64,000 bases of DNA from Pandoraea capi (GCF_902459735.1 NZ_CABPRV010000010.1:220680-284679), one strand, 5' to 3'. Shown: positions 18,145 through 27,612, counted from the stretch's first letter. Program-made: numbers and translations. Notes: generated by a model from the letters alone, not told the origin.

Positions 18145-18744
18145 TCACAGGTCGAGGAACACCGTCTCCTCGTCCCCCTGCATACGGATGTCGAACCGGT
18201 ACGTCACCCGTCCACCGTTCGTCTCACGCCGGGCGATCAGCGTGTGACGACGCTCGGCCGGCACTTGTTGCAGCACGGGGTCCAGCGCGTTGGCCGCAGC
18301 CTCGTCGTCGAAATAGATACGCGTAAACAGATGATTGAGCAAGCCCCGCATCGTCAGCACGACATCGATGCGCGGGGCATCTCCCTGCACAGCCGCGCCG
18401 GGCTTGACGGTCTCGATGACGAAACGGTTCTCGGCATCCGTACCGGTACCGCAACGGCCCGCCCCGGCGAACCCGGTGCGCTCGATATCGTCGGCCGTCT
18501 GCACGTAGCGCCCATGGGCGTCGGCCTGCACGATTTCAATCAGGGCATCGTTGATCGGATTGCCCGCGCCGTCGAATACCTGACCGATCAGACGGATGTG
18601 CTCCCCGTCAGCGCGATCGCTCGCGACGACCGGCGTGAAAGCGCTCTTGAAGTCGTACAGGTATTGTTCCGGCGACAGGCCGTAGGCGAAGTATGGACCG
18701 ACGGTCTGCGACGGCGTTTGCTTGAGATCTGACGTGTTGGACAT
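18145..18744 (-). CDS. pcaG: protocatechuate 3,4-dioxygenase alpha subunit (PcaG)
   Basis: A 199-residue intradiol dioxygenase subunit. The family opening QTPSQTVGPYFAYGL and the strand IRLIGQVFDGAGNPINDALIEIVQADAHGRY match PcaG. The alpha subunit pairs with PcaH but lacks the full iron site, as expected. It starts 3 bp after the pcaH stop codon, so the two are surely co-translated. Confidence 0.97.
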   Translation of the reverse strand: MSNTSDLKQTPSQTVGPYFAYGLSPEQYLYDFKSAFTPVVASDRADGEHIRLIGQVFDGAGNPINDALIEIVQADAHGRYVQTADDIERTGFAGAGRCGTGTDAENRFVIETVKPGAAVQGDAPRIDVVLTMRGLLNHLFTRIYFDDEAAANALDPVLQQVPAERRHTLIARRETNGGRVTYRFDIRMQGDEETVFLDL

Positions 18745-18747
18745 GGC

Positions 18748-19458
18748 TCAGGACTCCATCGGCGTTTGGTCGGCACCGCGCAACACGATGTCGAATTCGT
18801 ACCCCAGCGCGTATTCCGGCTCGGTGATATCCATCGAGAAGCGCGCAATCAGGCGGTCGCGTGCCTGCGCCGGCGTCGCCTGGAAGATCGGGTCGTAAGC
18901 GAGGAGCGGATCGCCCGGGAAGTACATCTGCGTCACCAGCCGGGTCGCAAAGTAGTGCCCGAACACCGAGAAGTGCAAATGCTGCGGACGCCATGCGTTG
19001 TGGTGGTTCTTCCACGGATACGCGCCCGGCTTGATCGTCAGGAATTTGTAGCGTCCGTCGGCGTCGGTCATCGCGCGGCCGGCGCCGAGGAAGTTCGGAT
19101 CGAGCGGCGCGTCGTGCTGGTCGACCTTATGGACGTAGCGCCCGCACGCGTTGGCCTGCCACAGTTCCACGAGCGTGTTCGGCACCGGGCGGCCGCCTTC
19201 GTCGAGCACACGGCCGGTGACGATCATGCGCTCGCCCAGCGGTTCGCCATTACGAACGGCATTACGCGTGAGATCGCCGTCTAGCGCGCCGATGATGCCA
19301 TTGCCGTAGACCGGCGAGCGCAGATCCGCGAGGTTCTGCCTGACCGGCACGAGCAGTTGTTTGGGCCCGCGCAGCGCCGTGGACTTGTACCCGCTGTCAA
19401 TCAGCCTGGGATGGGAATCCCAGTCGCGGGGGCGCAGGACGGTTGTCGTCTTCGACAT
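18748..19458 (-). CDS. pcaH: protocatechuate 3,4-dioxygenase beta subunit (PcaH)
   Basis: The 236-residue catalytic subunit that cleaves protocatechuate to 3-carboxy-cis,cis-muconate with non-haem Fe3+. Iron ligands are visible: Tyr in ANACGRYVHK, Tyr in KPGAYPWKNH and the His pair in RPQHLHFSVFG. The start MSKTTTVLRP was preferred over an upstream in-frame ATG because the family begins there. It is the first gene of the pcaHG pair and divergent from pcaQ. Confidence 0.97.
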   Translation of the reverse strand: MSKTTTVLRPRDWDSHPRLIDSGYKSTALRGPKQLLVPVRQNLADLRSPVYGNGIIGALDGDLTRNAVRNGEPLGERMIVTGRVLDEGGRPVPNTLVELWQANACGRYVHKVDQHDAPLDPNFLGAGRAMTDADGRYKFLTIKPGAYPWKNHHNAWRPQHLHFSVFGHYFATRLVTQMYFPGDPLLAYDPIFQATPAQARDRLIARFSMDITEPEYALGYEFDIVLRGADQTPMES

Positions 19459-19527
19459 GGTCTCACTCCATTTTGTGTTGACTGATCTGGCAGGCACGTT
19501 GGCCGGTCGCCAGCTTGTTTTCGACAC

Positions 19528-19550
19528 TATATCCATAATCAACGGATATA
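19528..19550. promoter_or_regulatory. Candidate PcaQ operator
   Basis: A perfect inverted repeat, TATATCC-N9-GGATATA, between pcaH and pcaQ. Its T-N11-A geometry matches LysR-type sites. It lies directly upstream of the pcaQ -35 box, so PcaQ could both activate pcaHG and repress itself. Confidence 0.6.
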
Positions 19551-19554
19551 TTTA

Positions 19555-19583
19555 TTGACATTTTCTTAGGCTTTTCATAACTT
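19555..19583 (+). promoter_or_regulatory. pcaQ promoter
   Basis: A consensus -35 TTGACA (19555-19560), a 17-bp spacer and a -10 TAACTT (19578-19583). The -10 ends only 6 bp before the pcaQ ATG, so the predicted transcript would start at or next to the start codon. Confidence 0.55.
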
Positions 19584-19589
19584 TCCGGC

Positions 19590-20537
19590 ATGGAAAGACA
19601 CCTTCTCGACGGGCGCATCAAGCTGCGGCATCTGCAATGCCTGCTGGCGGTCGCGCAGCATGGCAGCTTGCAGCGCGCGGCCGAAGCGCTGTCCATTACC
19701 CAACCGGCCGTCAGCAAGACGATTGCCGAACTGGAAGGCCTGCTGGGCGTGCGTCTGTTCGACCGGGGCCGCAACGGCGCCCGGCCCACCGCGCAGGCCG
19801 AATTGTTCCTGCGGCATGCGGGCGCCAGCGTGAGCGCGCTGCGTCAGGGCATCGACGTGCTTTCGCGCGCCGTCGGCCAGACCGGCGGCGTGATCGAGAT
19901 CGCGGTATTGCCCACGCTGGCCGCCGCGATGATGCCCGGCGTGCTCGAAGCCTTCCGGCGCGAGTGGCCCGGCATCGTGGTGCAGGTGCACACCGGGGCG
20001 AACCAGCAACTGCTCACCCAACTGAAATCCGGTCAGGTCACGCTCGCCCTCGGGCGCATGTCCGACCCGGAAGGGATGGCGGGGCTCACCTTCGAGCACC
20101 TGTGCGCCACGCCGCTGTGTGTGGTCGTGCGGCCCGAGCATCCGCTCGTGCAGCAACGCAGCGTGTCGATGGCCGACATTGCGAACTATCACGTGGTGCT
20201 GCCGCCGCACGGCACGATTCTTCGTCACACGGCCGATAGCTTCCTGCGCGCGCACGGCGTGGGCACGCTGGACGACTATTCCGAGCTGCTGTCGATGTCG
20301 CTCGCGCGCGCCATGACGCTGCGCGACGACGTCGTCTGGATCGCCTCCGAGATCACGGTGCAGGACGATCTTGCCGATGGCGCACTGTGCGCCCTGCCCT
20401 TCGCGACGAAAGGCACAGAGGAGTCCATCGGCATTTTGTGGCGCAACGACACGGTGCCCACACCGCCCGAGCAGATGCTCATCAGCGCCATGCGCGAAGC
20501 CGCGCGCGTGCGCTACGGCATGCCGGGGCTGCGCTGA
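19590..20537 (+). CDS. pcaQ: LysR-family regulator of the pca genes (PcaQ)
   Basis: A 315-residue LysR-type regulator. The N-terminal HTH (LRHLQCLLAVAQHGSLQRAAEALSIT then QPAVSKTIAELE) opens with LLDGRIKLRHLQ, characteristic of PcaQ, and is followed by a periplasmic-binding-like effector domain. PcaQ proteins activate pcaHG and other pca genes with beta-carboxymuconate as the usual co-inducer. Divergent placement from pcaH supports this. There is no ribosome site before the ATG, in keeping with the leaderless promoter geometry. Confidence 0.94.
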   Translation: MERHLLDGRIKLRHLQCLLAVAQHGSLQRAAEALSITQPAVSKTIAELEGLLGVRLFDRGRNGARPTAQAELFLRHAGASVSALRQGIDVLSRAVGQTGGVIEIAVLPTLAAAMMPGVLEAFRREWPGIVVQVHTGANQQLLTQLKSGQVTLALGRMSDPEGMAGLTFEHLCATPLCVVVRPEHPLVQQRSVSMADIANYHVVLPPHGTILRHTADSFLRAHGVGTLDDYSELLSMSLARAMTLRDDVVWIASEITVQDDLADGALCALPFATKGTEESIGILWRNDTVPTPPEQMLISAMREAARVRYGMPGLR

Positions 20538-20558
20538 GCGCGTTCGCGACATGTCGCG

Positions 20559-21461
20559 TCAGGCGGCAGCTTGCGCCGACGCGCCGCCCGACAGTCCCAG
20601 CATGCGTGCCGCGTTGTCCTTGAGCAGCAGCGGTTTGACGTCATCGCGAAACCCCGCCGTCTCGAAGTCCTTCAGCCAACGATCCGGGGCGATGAGCGGG
20701 AAGTCGGAGCCGAACAGCATCTTCTCGCGCAGCAGCGAATTCGCGTATTGAATCAACTCCGGAGAAAAGTACTTCGGCGACCAGCCCGACAGATCGATGT
20801 AGACGTTCGGTTTGTGCAGCGCGATCGACAGCGCCTGCGATTGCCAGGGCCATGACGGATGCGCGATCACGATGTTCATGTCAGGGAAATCGGTCGCGAC
20901 ATCGTCGAGATGCATCGGCTCCGAATACTTGAGACGCAGTCCGCCGCCGCCCGGCATGCCCGAGCCGATGCCCGAATGCCCGCTGTGAAACACCGCCGTG
21001 AGTTTGTACTCGGCGATGAGTTCGTACATCGGATACGCCATGCGGTCGTTGGCGAAGAAGCCCTGCATCGTCGGATGGAACTTGAAGCCGCGCACGCCGA
21101 ACGCCTCCACCAGTCGACGCGCCTCGCGCACGCCCATGCGGCCCTTGTGCGGATCGATGCTCGCGAAGGCAATCATGATGTCCGGGTTTTCCTGCGCGAA
21201 GCCCGCGATCTCCTCGTTCGGAATGCGCCGGCGACCGATATTCGCTTCGCAGTCGACGGTAAACATCACGAAGCCGATATTACGCTCGCGATAGTGCGCG
21301 ATGGTCTCGGGAATCGTCGGACGGCGATTCTGCTTGAGCACCGTGCCGAAGTACTTGTCGGCGGCATCGTCGAACGCCTTGCCGAACAGGTCGGGCGGCT
21401 GGCAGCACGACACCTCCGCGTGCACATGGGTGTCGATGGCGACGAGTGTCTCGAGATTCAT
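20559..21461 (-). CDS. amidohydrolase-family metal-dependent enzyme (ACMSD-like) in the hydroxycinnamate operon
   Basis: A 300-residue TIM-barrel protein of the amidohydrolase 2 / ACMSD group. Metal-site pieces are DTHVH at the N-terminus, KFHPTMQGF, FHSGHSG, VIAHPSWPW and LFGSDFPL. Such enzymes hydrolyse or decarboxylate aromatic-ring products. It overlaps the acyl-CoA dehydrogenase by 4 bp (ATGA), so it belongs to the fcs operon, but it has no step in the standard CoA-dependent hydroxycinnamate route; its substrate is unknown. Confidence 0.8.
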   Translation of the reverse strand: MNLETLVAIDTHVHAEVSCCQPPDLFGKAFDDAADKYFGTVLKQNRRPTIPETIAHYRERNIGFVMFTVDCEANIGRRRIPNEEIAGFAQENPDIMIAFASIDPHKGRMGVREARRLVEAFGVRGFKFHPTMQGFFANDRMAYPMYELIAEYKLTAVFHSGHSGIGSGMPGGGGLRLKYSEPMHLDDVATDFPDMNIVIAHPSWPWQSQALSIALHKPNVYIDLSGWSPKYFSPELIQYANSLLREKMLFGSDFPLIAPDRWLKDFETAGFRDDVKPLLLKDNAARMLGLSGGASAQAAA

Positions 21462-23194
21462 TGTGCCGTCTCCGGATCTTCGAGCTGCGCCGCGACGATC
21501 GTCATGGCGAGACGCGTCTGCGGCCAGTCGAACTTCAGCCAATAGCGGGCGGCGCGTGGCTTGCCGCCGTCCGTAACATCCGCCATCGCGGCTTGCGCCC
21601 ACAGGCCTGCCATCGACAGTCCATGGACCACGCGCATGACTTCACCCGCCGTACAGAGCGCGGCACGAGGTGACGTCTTCGCCAACGCGACGAGGCGCGG
21701 CACCAGCGCCGCCCAGGCGTCGAGACAGGCAGGTACGTCGGCGAATCCGTGCAGCCTGTCGAGCGCCATCGCATCGTTCACCGTCCGGCGCACCCACCCC
21801 AGCCAATGCGCGAGCGCAGCCCCTTCGTCCTTGACGATCTTGCGCATCAGCAGGTCGACGGCCTGAATCTCGTTGGTGCCTTCGTAGATCATGGGAATGC
21901 GCGCGTCGCGCACGATCTGCGAGATGCCGGTCTCCTCCACGTAGCCGTAGCCGCCGAAGACTTGCAGCGCGTCGCTCGCGCCCCGGAACGCCTGCTCCGT
22001 GAGCATCGCCTTCACCACCGGCGTGAGGAGCGCAGCGAGGGCATGCGCCTGCGAGCGAGCCTCGGACGTCTCGGCATGATGTGCCTGATCGACGGCTAAC
22101 GTAGCGCGGTACAACAGCAACCGCGCACCTTCGACGGCGATACGCTGACCTTCGAGCAGACGCCAGACCGCCGGATGCTGCGCAATGGGTGCGCCGGCAG
22201 ATGGCCCCTGCGCACCCGCTACCCGCGACTGCACGCGTACCTGGGCATGGCGCACGGCCATCTCGCAGGCGCTTTGCGCGAGCCCCACGGCCGACGCACC
22301 GACATGCAGACGCGCCGAATTCATCATCGCGAACATCGCCTCCAGACCGCGATGCGGCGTACCGACGAGATAGCCGGTCGCGCCCTCGAACGCCATCGAG
22401 CAGGTGGCGCTGCCGCGAATCCCCATCTTGTGTTCGATGCCTGTGCAATGCACCGTGTTGCGCTCGCCGTTCGCCAGCACCTTGGGTACGAGAAAGAGCG
22501 TCAGTCCACCGCTGCCGCACGAAGCGTCAGGCGTGCGGGCGAGTACCAGATGCACGATGTTGGGCGTCAGATCCTGCTCGCCGCCGGAGATAAAGAGCTT
22601 CTCTCCCGTCACACGCACGGTCCCTTCGTCGGGCGATCCCACCCATTCGGCCCGCGTACGAATCTGGCCGAGATCGCTACCCGCCCCCGGCTCCGTCAGG
22701 CACATCGTCGCAAGCCATTCACCGCTGACGAGTGGGCCGAGCCACGCGTCGCGCAATGCCGGGCTGCCGAAGCGATTCACGCACTCGTAAGCGCCGTGGA
22801 GAATGCCGGGATACATCGTCCAGGCGAGATTCGCCCCCGACGTCAGTTCCTGCACGGCGATCTGCGCGACGAGCGGCAGCCCTTGCCCGCCCAGCGACGG
22901 ATCACACGGCAGCGACGGCCACCCGGCCTCTCGATACTGACGATAAGCGTCGGCGAACCCAGAGGGCGTGCGCACCTCACCGTCGCGCCAGCTACACCCC
23001 TCCCGGTCGCCGATGGCGTTCAGCGGCGCGAGCACCTCACGAGAGAAACGGGCCGCTTCGTCCACTACCTGCACGAGCATGGTCGTATCGAACTCGCGAT
23101 ACGGCGCGAGGCACGACAACGCCTCGCCGATGCCGAGCCGCGACAGTACAAACGCGATGTCGTCGGCCGCACTGCGCAATTCCGAACGCGGCAT
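21458..23194 (-). CDS. acyl-CoA dehydrogenase of the hydroxycinnamate cluster
   Basis: A 578-residue FAD-dependent acyl-CoA dehydrogenase of the long type with a C-terminal extension. Signatures are CLTEPGAGSDLGQIRT, GEKLFISGGEQ, QVFGGYGYVEETG and YEGTNEIQAVDLL, which holds the candidate catalytic Glu. A similar gene accompanies fcs in the ferulate cluster of Pseudomonas putida, where its role is not settled; reduction of side chains such as dihydroferuloyl-CoA is a reasonable guess. It starts 1 bp after the fcs stop codon. Confidence 0.88.
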   Translation of the reverse strand: MPRSELRSAADDIAFVLSRLGIGEALSCLAPYREFDTTMLVQVVDEAARFSREVLAPLNAIGDREGCSWRDGEVRTPSGFADAYRQYREAGWPSLPCDPSLGGQGLPLVAQIAVQELTSGANLAWTMYPGILHGAYECVNRFGSPALRDAWLGPLVSGEWLATMCLTEPGAGSDLGQIRTRAEWVGSPDEGTVRVTGEKLFISGGEQDLTPNIVHLVLARTPDASCGSGGLTLFLVPKVLANGERNTVHCTGIEHKMGIRGSATCSMAFEGATGYLVGTPHRGLEAMFAMMNSARLHVGASAVGLAQSACEMAVRHAQVRVQSRVAGAQGPSAGAPIAQHPAVWRLLEGQRIAVEGARLLLYRATLAVDQAHHAETSEARSQAHALAALLTPVVKAMLTEQAFRGASDALQVFGGYGYVEETGISQIVRDARIPMIYEGTNEIQAVDLLMRKIVKDEGAALAHWLGWVRRTVNDAMALDRLHGFADVPACLDAWAALVPRLVALAKTSPRAALCTAGEVMRVVHGLSMAGLWAQAAMADVTDGGKPRAARYWLKFDWPQTRLAMTIVAAQLEDPETAQ

Positions 23195-23195
23195 G

Positions 23196-25052
23196 TCAGC
23201 GCCTCACCGGCGCGAGGATCACGCATTTGTCACCGGCCTGGGCCGCATGCAGCATGTCGACCGTGGCCGCACGATGATCCTGCACCGCCCGCTGATTGAT
23301 CGATCCCTTGTCGGTGACCTCGCCGCGATCGAGCGATGGCGGTGTGTCGAGCAGCACAAGCCGCGCCACGCTAGTCGCGCTTCCGCTCGCACTCGCGTTG
23401 AGCGTTGCGAGCAGCGCCCTGAACACCTCGCGCACGGCATCGGAGGCCAGCACCTCGGCCATCGGCGCGTCACTGGCCAGACCGCTCAGACGGCGGCAAT
23501 CGTCGACACGCGGGAAGATCATCAGCCCGATATCGTCGCGATTGATGCCGGTGATTACAGCGTCCTGCACATACGGCGCGCCTTCCGAGATCACGCGGGC
23601 GCGCAATGGCCCCACGCTCACGAACGTTCCTGAACTGAGCTTGAAGTCTTCGGTAATGCGGCCGTCGAATTGCAGACCCGCTTCCGGGTCGGCCTTGTCG
23701 TAGAACGCGGCGGCGTCGCCCGTGCAGTAGTACCCCTCTTCGTCGAAGACCGGGTCGGACGACTCGTGCCGCCAGTACCCTGCCATGACGTTGGGCCCGC
23801 GAAAGCGCACTTCGAGCTTGCCGCCGACCGGCGCGAGCTTCACTTCGCAGCCCGGCGCCGGTAGCCCGATGTACCCGGCGCGCATGATCGGCCCCGTGGT
23901 GAACATGCAGCTCGGCGACGTCTCCGTCATCCCCAGCCCCGACATGATGCGGATGCGCTCGCCGCAATGCGTCTCGGTCACGCGCTCCAGCCGGTCCCAC
24001 GCGGCTTGCGACAAACCGGCGCCGCCGAAGAAGTAGAGATTCACACGCGCAAAGAAACGCTCGCGCAATGCGGCGTCGCTCTCCAGGGCGATGGCAAGAT
24101 CTTCCCATCCCTTCGGCACGTTGAAGTACACCGTTGGCGAGATCTCGCGCAGGTTACGCAACGTCTCCCCGAACTTGCCCGCGACGGGTTTGCCGTCGTC
24201 GATATAGAGCGTGCCGCCGTTGTACAGCGCGATGCCGACGTTGTGACTGCCGCCGTAGGTGTGATTCCACGGCAGCCAGTCGACCAGCACCGGGGGCGCT
24301 TCGCCGAACGTCGGGAAGGTTTGCAGCAGCATCTGCTGGTTGCTGCACAGCATGCGCTGCGTGGTCGGCACGGCTTTGGGCGCGCGCGTCGAGCCGGACG
24401 TGAACAGGATCTTGGCGACGGTCTCGCCTGTGACCTGCGCATGCGTGGCGTCGATGTTGCGCGGCACGACATCGAGCAGCTCGCCAAAGGCCAGCGTGCC
24501 CTTGTCACCGTCCGCTGTGACACGGATGACGCCATTGTCCAGCACGGCGTCCATCGCGCGACCGTAGGCTGTCGCGTCGCTCGCATAGACAAGCCCCGGA
24601 CGCAGCAAGCCGAGCGTATGGCGCAGCTTGCCGTAGTCCGTCGACACGATGGAATACGCCGGGGAGATCGGCGCGAACGGCACGCCCGCGTACATCGCCC
24701 CCAGCGCGAGCTGAAAGTGTTCGAGATCGTTGCCCGAGAGAATCGCGATCGGACGCTCCGGCGACAGCCCCCGGTCACGCAATGCCTGCGCAATGGCGCG
24801 CACGCGCAACAGCATCTGCGCGTAGGTGATGCCGAGCCACTCGCCATCGGCCCCGCGTCGCGCGATCAACAGCCGCTCCGGATGCTTCGCCGCGCCCGAG
24901 ACAAGCCGATCCGTCAGCCGCTCGGGAAAATCGCCCAGCGCCTCGCGCGAGCGCAGATACCAGAACTCGCCGTCACGCCGGACTTCGACACCGGGATTCC
25001 CGATGGCGACTTGCCGATACCGGTGCCCGGCCATGTTGTTGCCTTGACTCAA
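23196..25052 (-). CDS. fcs: feruloyl-CoA synthetase (hydroxycinnamate-CoA ligase)
   Basis: An ANL-superfamily acyl-CoA synthetase of 618 residues that activates ferulate, p-coumarate or caffeate with ATP and CoA. Motifs are LFTSGSTRAPKAVP (P-loop; the usual Gly after TSGST is Arg here), LPWNHTYGG, IMSGLGMTETSP and YYCTGDAAAF. A TTG start at 25052 is preferred: AGGAGACAGCG precedes it at the same spacing as in the transporter gene at 12495. An ATG at 25034 is the alternative. The gap after vdh is 115 bp. Confidence 0.93.
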   Translation of the reverse strand: MSQGNNMAGHRYRQVAIGNPGVEVRRDGEFWYLRSREALGDFPERLTDRLVSGAAKHPERLLIARRGADGEWLGITYAQMLLRVRAIAQALRDRGLSPERPIAILSGNDLEHFQLALGAMYAGVPFAPISPAYSIVSTDYGKLRHTLGLLRPGLVYASDATAYGRAMDAVLDNGVIRVTADGDKGTLAFGELLDVVPRNIDATHAQVTGETVAKILFTSGSTRAPKAVPTTQRMLCSNQQMLLQTFPTFGEAPPVLVDWLPWNHTYGGSHNVGIALYNGGTLYIDDGKPVAGKFGETLRNLREISPTVYFNVPKGWEDLAIALESDAALRERFFARVNLYFFGGAGLSQAAWDRLERVTETHCGERIRIMSGLGMTETSPSCMFTTGPIMRAGYIGLPAPGCEVKLAPVGGKLEVRFRGPNVMAGYWRHESSDPVFDEEGYYCTGDAAAFYDKADPEAGLQFDGRITEDFKLSSGTFVSVGPLRARVISEGAPYVQDAVITGINRDDIGLMIFPRVDDCRRLSGLASDAPMAEVLASDAVREVFRALLATLNASASGSATSVARLVLLDTPPSLDRGEVTDKGSINQRAVQDHRAATVDMLHAAQAGDKCVILAPVRR

Positions 25053-25167
25053 AACGCTGTCTCCTGCCTAGTGCCTGCATTGGCGCATCGCGACGCTTTC
25101 TCGGTAGCGTTCGCGCGCGCCCTCCTCATCCGGCGATCATCCGCCGATCTTCGGGCGATGGACGCAA

Positions 25168-26619
25168 TCAGATCGGGTAATGGCGCGGTGTCGTCTGCAC
25201 GGTGATCCAGCGCAGTTCGGTGAATTCGCCGATCGACGCCTTGCTGCCGAAACGCCCGTAGCCGCTGGCTTTCACGCCGCCGAACGGCATCTGCGCTTCG
25301 TCGTGCACCGTCGGCCCGTTGATATGGCAGATGCCCGATTCGATGCGTCTGGCCAATTGCAGCGCGCGCGAAACGTCTCGACTGAAGATCGCCGCCGAGA
25401 GACCGAACTCGCTGTCGTTCGCCACGCGTACGGCCTCCTCGTCGCCCCGCACACGCTGGATCGTCACCACCGGACCGAACGACTCCTCGCGGTAGAGCCG
25501 CATCGCCGGCGTCACGCCGTCGACGATCGCAGCCTGCATGATCGCGCCGTCCACCCGACAGCCGAGCGGCAGACGGGCACCGTGTTCGCGCGCATCCTCC
25601 ACCAGTGCCGCCACACGCGAGGCCGCCTGCGCACTGACCATCGCGCCGAGCACGCTGTCGGGCGACGTCGGCGATCCGGCGTGCAACGTCGCGGCCTTGG
25701 CCGCGAGCTTTTCGACGAACGCGTCGGCAATGCGCTCGTCGACGATGACCCGCTCCGTCGACATGCAGATCTGCCCCTGATTGAAGAACGCGCCGAAAGC
25801 CACTCCGTCGACGGCGGCATCCAGATCGGCATCGTCGAGCACCAGCACGGGGGCCTTGCCGCCGAGTTCCAACAGCGCGGGCTTGAGATGCTCGGCCGCG
25901 AGGCGGGCTATGATGCGGCCCACGTGCGTCGAGCCGGTGAAGTTCACGCGTCGCACGGCGGGATGCGCGATCAGCCGGGTGACGATCTCCCCGGCATCCT
26001 GCGGTGCATTCGTCACGACGTTGACGACGCCGTCGCCCAGCCCGGCCTCGTGCAGGCAGGCGCCGATCAGCGCGTGCACGCCGGGACACTGCTCGGACGC
26101 CTTGAGCACGACCGTGTTGCCGCAGGCGAGCGGCATGGCGAGTGCGCGCGTCGCGAGAATGACCGGCGCGTTCCACGGTGCGATGCCCAGCACCACGCCG
26201 ACCGGCGAACGCACGGCCATCGCGAGACTGCCGGGAACGTCGCTCGGAATCACACTACCGTCGATCTGCGTCGTCATGGCTGCCGCTTCGCGCAGCATGT
26301 TGGCCGCGAGCATGACGTTGAAGCCGTACCAGTTCGCCATCGCGCCGGTTTCGGCAGCGCCGACGGCGATGAACTCCGCGGCGCGGGCGTCCATGCGCTC
26401 GGCCGCAGCGAGCAAACGCTGACGGCGCGCCGTCGGCGAGAGCGCGGCCCAGGCGGGAAACGCGGCGTGTGCGGCATCGACCGCCGCATCGGCATCGAGC
26501 ACCGTGGCGGCCGGCGCACGCGTGGCCACTTCGCCCGTCACCGGATCGACCCGCTCGAACGTCGCACCGCCCTGCGCGCCGCGCCACTGGCCGCCGATCA
26601 GCATCTGCACTTCATGCAT
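25168..26619 (-). CDS. vdh: vanillin / 4-hydroxybenzaldehyde dehydrogenase
   Basis: A 483-residue NAD(P)+-dependent aldehyde dehydrogenase. Visible signatures are GIAPWNAPVILATRALAMPL, the NAD loop NFTGSTHVGR, the general-base Glu in LLELGGKAP, and the nucleophilic Cys in FNQGQICMSTERV. MLREAAAMTTQIDG and the overall shape match vanillin dehydrogenases. It would oxidise vanillin to vanillate and 4-hydroxybenzaldehyde to 4-hydroxybenzoate, linking to pobA. It lies 43 bp after ech. Confidence 0.92.
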   Translation of the reverse strand: MHEVQMLIGGQWRGAQGGATFERVDPVTGEVATRAPAATVLDADAAVDAAHAAFPAWAALSPTARRQRLLAAAERMDARAAEFIAVGAAETGAMANWYGFNVMLAANMLREAAAMTTQIDGSVIPSDVPGSLAMAVRSPVGVVLGIAPWNAPVILATRALAMPLACGNTVVLKASEQCPGVHALIGACLHEAGLGDGVVNVVTNAPQDAGEIVTRLIAHPAVRRVNFTGSTHVGRIIARLAAEHLKPALLELGGKAPVLVLDDADLDAAVDGVAFGAFFNQGQICMSTERVIVDERIADAFVEKLAAKAATLHAGSPTSPDSVLGAMVSAQAASRVAALVEDAREHGARLPLGCRVDGAIMQAAIVDGVTPAMRLYREESFGPVVTIQRVRGDEEAVRVANDSEFGLSAAIFSRDVSRALQLARRIESGICHINGPTVHDEAQMPFGGVKASGYGRFGSKASIGEFTELRWITVQTTPRHYPI

Positions 26620-26662
26620 TGCGCTATTCCTCTTTCACTCGGTCACTGAACGATGCCGTACA

Positions 26663-27493
26663 TCAACGCTTGTAGGCCTGCAGACCCGGCTTGATCGACT
26701 TGTCGTCGAGGAACTGCTTCAGTCCCTGCTCCCGGCCGTGCTCAGGATCACGCAACTGCGCCTGATCGAGCTTGGCGTACAGATAGTCTTCGCATTGCTC
26801 CCACGTGAGTTCGCGCGAACGCTTGAAGCCGTGCTTGGCCGCGCGCAGCACCACGGGGTTCTTCTCCAGCAGCTTGGCGGCGAGCGCCAGCGTGGCATCG
26901 CGCAGTTCGGCGAGCGGCACGCTCTGGTTCACGAGGCCCATGTCCGCCGCTTCGCGGCCCGTGAAGGTGTCGCCCGTCATGATGTAGTGCAGCGCGCGAC
27001 GATGACCGACGGTGTCCGCCATCGCCTTGCTCACCAGATTGCCCGGCGGAATGCCCCAGTTGATTTCCGACAGACCGAACACGGCGTCGTCAGCCGCAAT
27101 CGCCAGATCGCAGGCCACGAGCGGCGAGAAGCCGCCGCCGAAGCACCAGCCGTTGACCATGGCGATGGTCGGCTTGCCATACATGCGCAGACGGCGCCAT
27201 TGCCAGTCCGACGCATCACGGCGAATACGCTCCTGCACGATCTCCGGACCGCCATCGATCTCGCGGAAATACTCCTTGAGATCCATGCCAGCCGTCCAGG
27301 CAGCGCCCGCACCGGTCAGCACGACGACCCGCGCGTCGGCGTCGAGTTCGAGCGCGTCGAGCACCTGATTCATCTCCGTGTTCAGCGTCGGGCTCATCGC
27401 GTTGCGCTTCTCCGGCCGATTGAAGGTGACCCAGCCAATGCCCCCCTCCACCTTCACGTCGATCGTCTTCCAGCGTCCTTCGTATGCATTCAT
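26663..27493 (-). CDS. ech: feruloyl-CoA / p-coumaroyl-CoA hydratase-lyase
   Basis: A 276-residue crotonase-fold enzyme that hydrates the side chain of feruloyl-CoA or p-coumaroyl-CoA and splits off acetyl-CoA, giving vanillin or 4-hydroxybenzaldehyde. The length equals that of the characterised hydroxycinnamoyl-CoA hydratase-lyases. Motifs are FNRPEKRNAMSP, GAAWTAGMDLKEYFRE (oxyanion hole), NGWCFGGGFSPLVACD and LSEINWGIPPGN with the catalytic Glu. The start MNAYEGRWKT was chosen by family length. It opens the ech-vdh-fcs-acd-amidohydrolase run and has a regulator-type site 120 bp upstream. Confidence 0.96.
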   Translation of the reverse strand: MNAYEGRWKTIDVKVEGGIGWVTFNRPEKRNAMSPTLNTEMNQVLDALELDADARVVVLTGAGAAWTAGMDLKEYFREIDGGPEIVQERIRRDASDWQWRRLRMYGKPTIAMVNGWCFGGGFSPLVACDLAIAADDAVFGLSEINWGIPPGNLVSKAMADTVGHRRALHYIMTGDTFTGREAADMGLVNQSVPLAELRDATLALAAKLLEKNPVVLRAAKHGFKRSRELTWEQCEDYLYAKLDQAQLRDPEHGREQGLKQFLDDKSIKPGLQAYKR

Positions 27494-27612
27494 TTTGCGT
27501 AATTCCCAAGTGTCCGGGGCAACCGGCTCGCGCGCCGGGAGTGGCGCGCGGCGTGCCCAAAGTGTTCTCACGGGGTTACCGAATCGGTACCGACGTGTTG
27601 TCGTCAGACACA

